64,000 nt of DNA from Hyperoodon ampullatus (lineage: Eukaryota > Chordata > Mammalia > Artiodactyla > Ziphiidae). How positions within the stretch are numbered: position 1 is the first letter of the stretch; the number at the start of each line of letters is the position of its first letter. The DNA lies in contig OX457061.1 of the NCBI GenBank assembly GCA_949752795.1, forward strand, positions 9,173,239 to 9,237,238, given 5' to 3'. The position numbers and the translations under genes are program-made. Positions 22,590-34,150 of this stretch are shown piece by piece. The notes below the pieces were generated by a model, which saw only the letters and a list, made by a program, of their open reading frames with translations, was not told the DNA's origin and did not search any database.

Positions 22590-22665
22590 CTACAGGAGTA
22601 ACTTCGGATCTGAGGGAAGTGACTTAACTCCCTCAGCCTGGGTTTGCTCACCTATACATGGAGCT
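22590..22665 (+). repeat. MIR SINE fragment
   Basis: 'cttcggatctgagggaagtgacttaactccctcagcctgggtttgctcacctatac' is a partial MIR. Confidence 0.45.
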
Positions 22666-23104
22666 AGAGCAAAAAAGGTCAGTGCACATCCAGGCACTGG
22701 AGAAACACCCATTCCTTTCCTTCTAGCTGCACTGCTGTGGCCTGCCCCTCTGGGGTTGGTGAGGCTCTGCTCTGCCAGTTCACATCTACACCGGCCACGC
22801 TCAAGAATCTGTTGGGGAAAATTGGGGACTTACGTGCCTCAGGAGTAACGGGGGCCCATCCACAGGATGCTGACTGCCTCCCTCCAAGGACCAGTTTCTG
22901 ACAGCCAGACCGGCCCCATTCCTTTTGCAAGGAAAAAATTCAAAAACACCAGCCCAGACCCGGATGAGGAGCAAGAGGGTGGGCAAGGCTGCTCCAGGAG
23001 GCCTGTTTAGGAGGCTACACTCTCTGGGCCTCCCACTCAGGGCAGACAATGCATTCCTGCCAGGCAGGGAGCCTCCGGCTTACTTCCCAGGCAGGCAGGA
23101 AGGA

Positions 23105-23245
23105 AACATACATTGACTGAATGCCGAACGAAGCCTGGCATCTTTGGGTTTGTTTCACTTTCCTCTGAGCAACCCTGTGAGATTTGAATTATCACCCCTA
23201 TTACACAGAGAAAGAAACTGAAGCTTGGGAAGAGGCACCAGCTTT
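23105..23245 (-). repeat. MIR SINE, antisense
   Basis: 'aatgccgaacgaagcctggcatc…caaccctgtgagatttgaattatcacccctattacacagagaaagaaactgaagcttggg' is MIR. 23245-24290 shows no repeat or gene that I recognise. Confidence 0.7.
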
Positions 23246-24289
23246 CCTAAGTGTCCTTGGCCTGTTTCACTGGGAGCCAGAGACATTTTCGATCCAGATC
23301 TGTAACTGCAATCTTGCTGTTTCCTTTGAGAAAGTGTGCCCCACTCAGAGGGCCCTCCTTTTAGAGGAGGTGGCCCCAGAGCACCGTGGTCCTCTCCATC
23401 TCCACAGGCTTGGGCAACTCCAGGCCTGGGCGGGTGCCCACACCCAGGCAGCCCAGCAACTATGGCAATTCAGGAGTCACATGACGACAGTCACTGAGTC
23501 CTGGAGGACAGCAGGAGGCGGGAGGGGGGGGAATGGCAGTCACACCCAGCTCATCTGGACAGTGCTGCCCTTCCGCTCTCCCCATCATCGCTGCTGCAGC
23601 ACCAGCAGAGGCACCTGGGGGTGGGGAGGCACCCCTGGCAGCACAGTGTTCCAGCATGCTCACTCAGCTTCCTGCACCTAGCCAGCTGCTCGGTGGTCTC
23701 CTGACTCCTGTCGGCCCTGATGGGCGCCTCTGTTGCTCTGGGCAGCCTTCAGGACCCTCCCCGCTGGCAACCAGCTCACAGTTCCCGAGGAAACCTCTTA
23801 CAGCACGGCCGGCTAGGAAGCAGCAAACATCTTTGTTTCTTCTGGAACCAGATTCCAGGAACCGGGTTTTTCACCCCAGTTCACCAAGTGCCAGGCCAGC
23901 CAGGTGCTCCGCCATCAGCCGGCACACTTGGTCCAGGTCTGGGCCTGGCTCCCAGTTGTGACAAAGCCCCTCCCCCCAGACCCCTATACTCCCCCACCTC
24001 CCTTCAGGGCTCCAGGGTCCACCAGGCAGGTCCAGCAGCTGCCAGTCAAGAAGCTGAACAGAAATGGATACAATATTGCCCCAGGAATAACAAAGGAAGG
24101 GCCCACACAGAAATTTATTTGTACTGATCAGGCCAGGGAAAGGTAAAGGGCAGCGAAGAAGAGCTGTCAGCCAGGCCTGAAACTCAAGAAAGTTGCCATT
24201 CGGAGCACAGTGGCCCCTTATACCCCTCCACTGCCAACACTGCAGTAGTTAAAGCAAACACAGGCCCTTCACTGCCCTGTCAGTTACAC

Positions 24290-24715
24290 CTTCCCCCCAA
24301 AATTACACAAACTTTGAAAGATTTTTCTGAGAGAAGATGGATGCTTCAGGCGACTTGAGGTCAAGGCTAGGCTGTTTAAAGTACATTATTAACAAATAAA
24401 CATTTACTGCACACACAAAAAAAAAAAGAGAGAAAAAAAAAAGAGAAAAACTCTACAGGCCACCGGGGAACCAAATCATGTTGCTTTTGGCTTCAAATGA
24501 CAGGAGACATTTATGACATGAATGGAGAACACCAGCCGGTTGATGAAATGGCAAACGTCTGCCACTTTGCTTCCTCTGCCTTCGTGAATCAACTTTTTCA
24601 AATATGGTTTTCAGCCTTGCCTTCCCCTCAATACCACTGCCTCCCCACTTCTGACTGCAGTGGCAATAAATATATATAATTTTGGTTTTGCTCTCTGCTG
24701 CCATCAGCACAGAAT
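24290..24715. promoter_or_regulatory. Candidate conserved non-coding element with A-rich interruption
   Basis: Repeat-free AT-rich sequence broken by an A/G-rich low-complexity run at 24416-24448. The left half has 'gtttaaagtacattattaacaaataaac'. The right half has 'aaatgacaggagacatttatgacatgaatgg', 'gttgatgaaatggcaaac', 'gaatcaactttttcaaatatgg' and 'caataaatatatataattttgg'. It resembles conserved intronic DNA; conservation is untested. Confidence 0.4.
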
Positions 24716-24956
24716 CTGGGGGTTGGAGAGGGCTGGGTCAGCCAGAGAGCCAAGGGCCTTGGGTCCTCCTGCACCCTCAACTGACTGACAGCTCACAGGA
24801 ACTCCTTGGATGAGTGGACCATCCCTCTCTTCTTCCCTCCCCTGAAGCTGGGGCCTGACTGTGGTGTCCAACAAATTGGAAGTTATAACTCACGTCATTG
24901 AGAGTATCCTCCATCTCTCCGCCTAACTAATGCCAAAGTAGGACTGGGTGGTTATG

Positions 24957-24982
24957 AGTGTGTGTGTGTGTGTGTGTGTGTG
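24957..24982 (+). repeat. (TG)n microsatellite
   Basis: About twelve uninterrupted TG units. Confidence 0.95.
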
Positions 24983-25189
24983 TTTTCCCTTTTCTGTTTT
25001 AAAAACCTCACAGCTGCAGGGTAGAGGAAGTTCCGTGGGGAAGCACTGCCAGCTTTCATGGACCAAAAATACCTCCTTGGGCTGCAGGAGCCTTCTGACT
25101 GCCCAGGCTGGTGTCTCTCACCTGAAAAACATACAAATCCTTGGATCTCTCCCTCACACACCCCCTCTTCTGACTCTCCCCTGCAGCCT

Positions 25190-25320
25190 CGGAGATGTCG
25201 ATTGAGCTTTATTTTCTGTCATTTGAGTCACAAAAACAAATGAGCATGAACAGTTTTCCAAATATTAAATTATACTATTGTGTGCTTTTCCAAGTTATAT
25301 GCAGACCAGGGAGATTCCAA
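25190..25320. promoter_or_regulatory. Candidate short conserved element
   Basis: AT-rich and repeat-free: 'gagctttattttctgtcatttgagtcac', 'caaatgagcatgaacag', 'ccaaatattaaattatactattg'. Low support. Confidence 0.3.
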
Positions 25321-25534
25321 TTGTTCCCCAGTGGAAAGATCTTCGCTTTAGTCCAACCTCCACCCCCCAAGGAGAAACAGGTCAGCACACCAGGCCCACC
25401 CTGCTGCCTGCCTTTCCTGCAAATGCACAGTGGGCATTTGTTTTCACTCATGTAATCAGAAGCTTTTCTGCCTCTCTAGAAGTGCAGGAGAGGATACTGG
25501 ATCCCATGAAGTGTGAAACATTTAATGAAACCTC

Positions 25535-25700
25535 CCCACCCCCACCCAGGTACCTTGTGTAATCCTCACAACCACCCTGAGAAATTATATCATCACCCCC
25601 ACTTTGCTGATGGAGAACATGGGGCTCAGAGATGGGCAGCCACTTGGCTAAGTTCACACAGCTACTGAGTGCTGGGGCTGGGAGGTGAACCCAGGTCTGT
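25535..25700 (-). repeat. MIR SINE, antisense
   Basis: 'gtaatcctcacaaccaccctgagaaattatatcatcacccccactttgctgatggag…ctaagttcacacagctactgagtgctggggctggg' is clear MIR. Confidence 0.85.
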
Positions 25701-25879
25701 CTCACACTGTCCCACTCAGGAAAAGGGAATGGTTTTCTCAGGGTATCCCTCATCTTCCCTGCACGGAGGCTTATGGCAAGCCTAGCATGCCAGCTGCCCC
25801 TCTCTTTGGCATGGAACCCATGGGCAGTTTGGTGTGTGGCCTTGGAGACAAGGCATTCCTTGCCACGCTGATGGTGATA

Positions 25880-26060
25880 AACTAACAACAATAATTTCCA
25901 GAGTATTAACAACATGCCAGGCAAGATGCCAGGTCCTTTGGGGCATGTTATCTCCAATCCTTATAAGAATACTTTCCCCCGGGGTGGCTACATCCCCCAT
26001 TTTACAGAAGAGGCTCAGGTAGGTGTCAAGGCTCTGTGGTCCTAAGCCTGGCTCCAATGG
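25880..26060 (-). repeat. MIR SINE, antisense
   Basis: 'aacaataatttccagagtattaacaacatgccaggcaagatgccagg…ctccaatccttataagaatac…cccattttacagaagaggctcagg' is MIR. Confidence 0.75.
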
Positions 26061-26819
26061 ACAGACAGGAGGGAGCTGAGGGTCACCAATCACATACCCC
26101 AGAGGAGATCCTCACAGCCTGCTTTCCCCACTCGAGAAAAACCCAGCAAACAAATTAGGCTATACCAGCCCAGAGCCTAGGGAATACAGGGTGAGCCGGG
26201 AGTCAGCTGTGAATAATGCCTCTGTTCAGCAGCGGAGAACTGCAGCCTCAGGAAGGCCTTTGGTTACCCTTCAGCCTACAGCCAAGGTACTGGGGTTAAA
26301 TGCAGAGGTGCCCTCCCAGGAGCCAGAGGGTCCCCAGACTTGGGCTGGCAGAGTGAGCCTTTCAGCCCTTAGATCTCCAGGACGAGCACTACGGAGGCCT
26401 TTTAACAAGGGAAAGCGCTGGCTCTTCCTTCCAAGGACATCCACTTCCAGGACAGGCCCTCTGGCCCAGGCTGTGGGCAGGGGTGTCTGCAGCTCTGAAT
26501 TGGTCTGATGGGGGCCATGCCAGCTGGGGTACCCACTGGTGGAGGGGATGCTGCTGGTAACTGGCACCCTACAGCAGGGCCTAAGGGAGGTCTCCCAAAC
26601 TGGGAGAAGCAGCAGCCAGAAAAGACTGGGGCCTGACTATGCTCTACCCGAGCGCCACACCCGCTGCTCCGAGGAGAGGTGAGCCTCCCAGGAAGGCCTT
26701 TCCCGGTGTAAACACTTCCCAGGAAAGGAATGTGCTGGGAAGAGCGGGGTTGGGCCACTGGAGCCGCAGCCAGCTGGGGTAAATTTAAAAGAAAAAAAAA
26801 AAAAAATCACCCCAGGACT

Positions 26820-27330
26820 CAGACGGCTTTTTGTGAAACTCAATCAAAGCTTCGCTGCCCCACTCCTGCTGCAGTGGGCGCATCCTACCTGGGCAGGCGA
26901 GGCCCAGGGGACTGGCGCGGGCTCAGCGGCGGAGAGGCGAGGCCGCCCGGGAAGGCCCGGTGGCAGAAGCGCGCCGCCAGCCCGGGACGCCGAGGTAGGC
27001 GCAGGGCGCACGCAGGCTCCGGCTCGCACACCGACGAGGCTCAGGTCGTCAGATCTGGGAGCTGTCTTACAAGCGATTAGGCTCCATTTTGTGACAGATT
27101 TTTGGACTCTCCACCGACCCTCCCCCCCTTCCGGAGCCTCCTCCCGGAATTCGCCACCTCCTCGGGATAAAAAGATAGAAACCCTTTCCAGACAAGCGAC
27201 AGACGGCAAGAAAAGAGAGTTACATAATTCTATTTGGCCAAGCGGCAAAGAAAAAAAAAATGAGGAGGGGAATTTATGTTGTCATTTTTTTAAAATGCGT
27301 TCTCCGGTGAAGGAAGGAGAGAGGTGTTCG
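26820..27330. promoter_or_regulatory. Candidate regulatory block, CpG-rich left and AT-rich right
   Basis: 26880-27060 is CpG-rich (ggcgcgggctcagcggcggag, gaagcgcgccgccagcccggg). 27060-27330 changes to 'cttacaagcgattaggc', 'gataaaaagatagaaacc', 'agttacataattctatttggccaagcggc'. No repeat is recognised apart from A runs at 26788-26803 and 27250-27260. Confidence 0.4.
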
Positions 27331-27399
27331 TGATTTTGCATTTGGAGGCCGCGTTTCCTCCCGGTTTGTAACCGGGTTTTCTGTCCGAGAAGGAGCTCG

Positions 27400-28170
27400 G
27401 GCTGCCGAGGGGCCCGAGGCTCAGGCACAGGAGAACTATCCGATGATTTTTTTTTTCCTCTGAAGGAGCCCCCGAAAAACACGTACTGAGAAAAAGGAGA
27501 CTTCGAGTTATGCGTGAAAATGCACAAATGCCGTGGTGGCCTGCGCTCCGCTTTGCAGGTCCAGGACGTGCGGGTGGATTTTATCAAATGCTATTAAATG
27601 CGCCGAACGTCAATTAATCACCCCTGTGGTGCATAAAATAACGCTGTGCCTCTGGGTCTGTGTCCCGGATCTTTAAAACAAATCGAAAGGAGGAAGAGGC
27701 GCTTAATAAAAATAGCAATCTCCTTCCAAGGACCGAGCCCGGCAACTCCTATCGAGACGAAGAAACATTTTTCAAAAGTTATGGCGGGGGTGTGTGTTAA
27801 TTTCCCAATACCGCTGACGCACAGACTCCACAAAATTGAGAAGGCACGTTTCTGCGCCCACTTGCCTGGATTCTCGTCTGAAAAGCATTTACGCACAGAT
27901 GCAATAAATATGCATCTGCGATCCTCAAAGAAAAAAATAAATCGTGAAATACATTTTTACTGTGCAAAGAACATCGCTTCCCAGTGAGCCCCCGCCTGCG
28001 TCTCTGCGTTGGCTCTCCCAGAGAAAAGCTGATGCGAGATCCGACTGGGTATTTGTCCCCAGAATTGTCTTGATAACAACAATCCCCCTTCAGCCCCCAA
28101 CTGGCCAGCCTAGTGCAGATACCTAATTGGCATTATTGGAAGAAGGAGGGGGGGCGAAAGAGGAAGGCAC
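27400..28170. promoter_or_regulatory. Large candidate conserved non-coding block 2.2-3.0 kb inside intron 2
   Basis: Repeat-free, with scattered CpGs kept in AT-rich context, unlike decayed neutral DNA. Words include 'gattttatcaaatgctattaaatgcgccg', 'cgtcaattaatcacccctg', 'tgcataaaataacg', 'ggcgcttaataaaaatagcaatc', 'gtgttaatttcccaataccgctgacgcac', 'gcaataaatatgcatctgcg', 'acctaattggcattattgg'. Short frames show no known domain. Closeness to the LMX1B promoter and density of ATTA/TAAT cores suggest a developmental enhancer; this is inference. Confidence 0.5.
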
Positions 28171-28289
28171 CGTGAGAGGCATGAATAATGCCCGCCTGCT
28201 GCCCTCAGGACCTAGACTTGAGCTGGAGATTCGCCCTGAACCAAAATTCACCCGCAGGCACACCCCTAACTGCACTGAGGGAGAAAGCT

Positions 28290-28425
28290 CTTAGGCGCCT
28301 TTTTTTTCATTTTTAAACAAACATACTTTCGGCAAAGCAATAGCTGTTTAATGTTTAATTGTTTTGTAAAATGAGGGAGTTGGCCATTCAGCTTTAAGGG
28401 ATCATCCAGCTCAAAATTTGTGACT
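28290..28425. promoter_or_regulatory. Candidate short conserved element
   Basis: 'catttttaaacaaacatactttcggcaaagcaatagctgtttaatgtttaattg' and 'gttttgtaaaatgagggag' contain a FOX-like AAACAAACA and TAATTG. It is probably part of the larger element 120 bp to its left. 28430-29770 carries no repeat or gene that I recognise. Confidence 0.35.
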
Positions 28426-30415
28426 TTACAGTTCTGTGCTCTGAAGAACCAGGGGGCATCCTCGCCTTGTTTTAAGGGAAAGCTCTGTAAGTGACTGAGG
28501 GGTGGGGAGGAGAGAGTGAGCAGATATGTACAAGAGGTTGGAAAGAGTCTTTACAAAATGTAAAAAAAATTTTTTTTCAAAAAGTTGCGCAAATGATTCG
28601 GAGGCCCATTTCCAGTTTCCTGGGCCTCCGGCCCGCACGTGTTAAGTGATCCAGGCTGAGCTGTGCGGGGAGTGGCACTGCCACAACCGCGCTCGGGGTC
28701 AGGCAAACAGAGCAAGGCGAGGGGTGCAGGACAGCAGGATGTGTGTGGACTTGAGGCCGGTGAGCCCTGCTGAGGGGCCAGCCCCAAGCCTCCGATCACA
28801 TCTACCCCAAACTACTTTCATCACTTTATGCTGCTGTACGCCTGTCTGTGGCTGAGCTGACCGGTGGCCTCACTTTCTCCTGGAAGTAGAATCATATCAG
28901 TCCGGGGCACAGCACAAACACGATCCATGGCAGTGTGCCTAACCTGGGGTGGTCCAGAGGCGGAGGTTTCTGGGACCACAGAAGAGCTGACTCTGAACAG
29001 GGTCCCAATTCCTGCTCTCACTGTCCCCCAGCTGGCAGGAAGAGCAAGGCAGAAAAAGCAGCTCCTGCTGGATCCCCAGACCAGGGGAGCATAGTCAGAA
29101 TAGGTGCTAGCGTAGGGCTCACACAGAGACTTCTGAAGTAGAACCCGATGCCCTCTCAAGGGCTCTGGTCTGCAGTCCCACCTATTTCCAGGTCTCAGCC
29201 AAGCTGCTCCACTTCCCATCAGGGCCTGGATTTAGGGACAGTCCCTGGGCAGAGCAGGTAGGCTGCACTTACTACCAAGCACTGGCAGCCCAGCCTTTTC
29301 CCAGAGGCTTGGGCACACACAGCCCCCTCTGAGGCCCAAACCACTCGAGCAGCCTACCCACCCTATAGCCCGATCTGAAACGGTTTTCTGGGCTTTGCTA
29401 GAAAGTTCTCACAGGCACCCACTTGTCTCCAAATTGCTGCCCTGGGCATCCCCGCACTCCTCTTCCTCGTGTTGCTCCTCTCTGCCTCCCTCTTAACCAC
29501 ACTGTCAGGCACAAAACTCAGAGGGTCAAAAGAAAAAAAAAAAACAAAACCTGGATCTACTCTTATCTGCCAGGAGTCCCCTGCCAGACAAACCCACAGT
29601 CTCAGCTAAAAGCAAAAGTCAGTAGGTAGGGCTCAGCCCACAGTTTCTGGCCTCAACGCTGAGGCTTGGGCTGCGCCAGGGCGGAGCAAGCCATCCCTCC
29701 CCAACACATACACATAGCAAGAAAGAAGGGCTGCTGGGGAAGGCTGACTTGGTCAGTTCCTCACCCCGTGGGGAACCCAAGTTGTGGTTTCCCACCTCTT
29801 AAGGTCCTCCTCCTAGACAGCTTCTCCAGCCAACAATAATTATACGAGCAAAATTCCCGCATGGAACGGTTTGGGGAGAATGCACACCCTTTTCTCTCCA
29901 TCAGGGACTGAAAGTGCAGCAGGGAGCCTGGCAGGAAGGGGGCATCCCTGGCTGCTTGGGCACTTCAGCACCCCGCCATTCCACCTCCTTGCTTCAAGAA
30001 TCCCAAACCAACATAAACCCTGCCTTTGGGCTGGGGAAGCACACCGCCAGTGCCCGACTCCCTAAAGCACTGCTTTCGTTTGAAGATCAATTCTCGGTCC
30101 CCAATGCAGGCCTCAATGAAGCCAGCCCCTGTCCCACGACTGCAGCATCGTATCCCCCACTCGGCCCAGCGCAGGTTTCACAGACAAAGGATGGCAATAA
30201 GGGCTGCCGGAGGGTCCCGGCCACCCCACCAGTGTTGGCCGGGCTGGGACGGCTCTGCCCTGCCGGGAGACGCGCAACCCGCGGAGTTCTCGGAGCTGAC
30301 GGGCCCAGCGGCGCGCAGGGCCGGCGGCTGGGCGGGCGCAGGCCCGACATGGCAAGGGGTGGCCGGGCTGGAGTGCCGTGCGGCTGCGGGAAAGGAGAAG
30401 GACGCGAGGCGCTTA

Positions 30416-32187
<1,772 letters not shown>

Positions 32188-32399
32188 TCATTGGTGCGCC
32201 TCGTATCCCTGCGCCGGGATGAGCCGGAGGCTCCACGTCAAATAGTGCCGTCGCTGCCCCCCCGTCCCCCGCGGGAGGGCTCCCCGCGCCCCCGGCTTGC
32301 TCCCCGCGCCGTGCCCGACCCCGAGTGCGGGCCCGGGCGCCCCGGCCAGGCCGAGCGCCCCGCTGGCCCCTCACAGAAGTTTGGGTCGCCTTCGAAACA

Positions 32400-33655
32400 A
32401 ATCCTTCAGCCCCACCCCCTTGAAAAACTGATTTGGGAGTTGGGGAATGAAGGCTTTCTTTTTTTCTTTCTCGATTTCTTTATTATTAATATTTTGTAAA
32501 GCTTCAGCGCTAAGAGGAGTGGCCCTGAGCGAGGCCAGACTGCACGGACGGCGGGGAGCGCAGCGGCTCCACCAGGGGACGGCGCCGGCCGGGAGTGGCC
32601 GCCCAGGGACCCCGACTGTCGGCCGAGGTAGGTCGCACCAGGCTGAGTTGGCGTCCCCCGGGTGGCGGCGCCTTCCCGGAGCCGGTTTGGTCTGTGGAGA
32701 GGGCTGGCTGCCGGGACTGAGGGACGGGGACTGGCAGGAGGGGAGGGCTGCTGGCTCAGGATTTGCCAAAGTCCTGGCCCGGGGAGAGGGGGATTTGGCT
32801 CCAGATTTGGGGTGTGGGTCCGGGAAAGCGTCAGGCGTGGCAGAGATTGGGTGGAGAGGTGAGCGAAGATCCCGGAAGAGCCCCGGGATCAAGGATGGGA
32901 ACACTGGGAAGGCAAGAAAGGTGAGGCCCGGTTTCAGGCGACCTAGAGTTTAGAGAATGATTAGGTGTGAGAAAGGGATCGCGGGTACGAGTGGGGCAAT
33001 GGACGAGAACCTGGCCTCACAGGATTGGGAGTGAGGACCATGGGTAGAGAGTGGTGGCTCGAGGGTCGCGGACTGAAGGCCCTGGAAGATGTGCGTTGGG
33101 CTGCTCGAAGGAAACCGGACTGATCGCTGGGATAGGCGACCTTTGGTGGCGGAGGGACCCTGCCGGGGTCGGTAGGCCGTGCCCGGCAGGGACAGGGCTC
33201 TGGCCAGCCTGGGTAGCGTGGGCCTCGGCACTGGGGAACGAAAGGCCGGAGAGACCGAGCGGCCGAGTCCAGCGCCCGCCGGGCCTGGCACCCATCGGGC
33301 CAGGCACCCGCGCAGGGTGCGCAGGCCGCTGCGTCGGCTGCAGTGCACCGCGCCCGGGCCGGCTGTGTCTTCGGCCTCCGGGGTCCCCATGGAGTCGCGG
33401 CTCGCCCCGAGGCAGGAGCAGATTGACCCTGCGAGCCGCTGCGGGGCAGCCCGGGCCCCTCCCGGAGCGGAGCATTGGCGCGGAGCGGGGCGGGGGCGGA
33501 GGGCAAGGGAGGCGGGTCCTCTGACCCCGCTGGAGGCGAGAGGGCGGATCGGATTTGGAGCCTGCGGGAGGCTTGGTCAGAAGTGGCCCCCTGTGCCGCG
33601 GGGCCCCGCGGAGGGGCCCGGCTTTGTGGAGGATTAGAAGCTCCCGCCCCAGCCC
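32400..33655. other. GC-rich upstream flank, no gene recognised
   Basis: Unique sequence. An AT-rich pocket at 32455-32515 with a T-rich run is followed by moderately to strongly CpG-rich DNA. It could carry distal promoter or the start of a divergent non-coding transcript, as occurs at human LMX1B, but I see no splice-consistent exon chain. Confidence 0.4.
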
Positions 33656-33659
33656 AGTA

Positions 33660-34150
33660 CCTGCGTGTGTGTCGTTGGTTATCTGTGTGTGTCTGTGCAT
33701 ATGGATGCTCCCGCCTCTGAGGCTCTTCCATGTCTATGCACCCGTGTCTCTGTGCACACACAATTTTTCTGCGTCCCTGCGACTGTCTGGGCTCCGAGTG
33801 GCTCCGAGTGTGTGAATCTGTGTCTCCTGCATCCGTGTGTGTGTTTGGATGTGAATCTGCTGGGCCTTACATACCTCCATCTCTTCCGTGTTTTTGTAGG
33901 TCTTTGTCTGTGTCCCTGTGTCTGTCACTCTATGCGGGTGCCACGGTCTTTATATGTCTTTCATCCTCCGTATTGTGTCTGGGATCCTTTTCTGTTTATG
34001 TGTCTTCGTGTCACCTTTGTGTGTCTTTGTGTACTTCCGAGTTTCCGAATGATTCTGTGTGCTCGTGTGTCCCACAGTTTTTTTTGTGTGTGAGTGTGTC
34101 TTTGTGTCTCCGTGTATTTCTTGATTTCTTGGCGTCTTTGTATCCAGGAC
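33660..34150 (+). repeat. Degenerate TG/TC-rich strand-asymmetric repeat block
   Basis: About 490 bp made of diverged (c/t)TGTGTC(t)-type words (gtgtgtctgtgc, ctgtgtccctgtgtctgtc, gtgtgtctttgtg, gtgtctttgtgtctccgtg), T-rich and A-poor on plus. No unit is exact; the phase drifts around 6-10 bp. It yields Cys/Val/Leu-rich frames on plus and Thr/His/Lys-rich frames on minus that are not proteins. Confidence 0.8.

Noticed and set aside
21349..28134. Shared 11-mer TAATTGGCATT at 21349-21359 and 28124-28134 in two candidate elements
   Set aside because: Many 11-mer pairs are expected by chance in 30 kb, so the match alone means nothing without conservation.
32390..32515. AT-rich pocket as a TATA-type promoter for LMX1B
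   Set aside because: No TATA box with correct spacing to a recognisable initiator could be defended; CpG-island promoters usually lack one.
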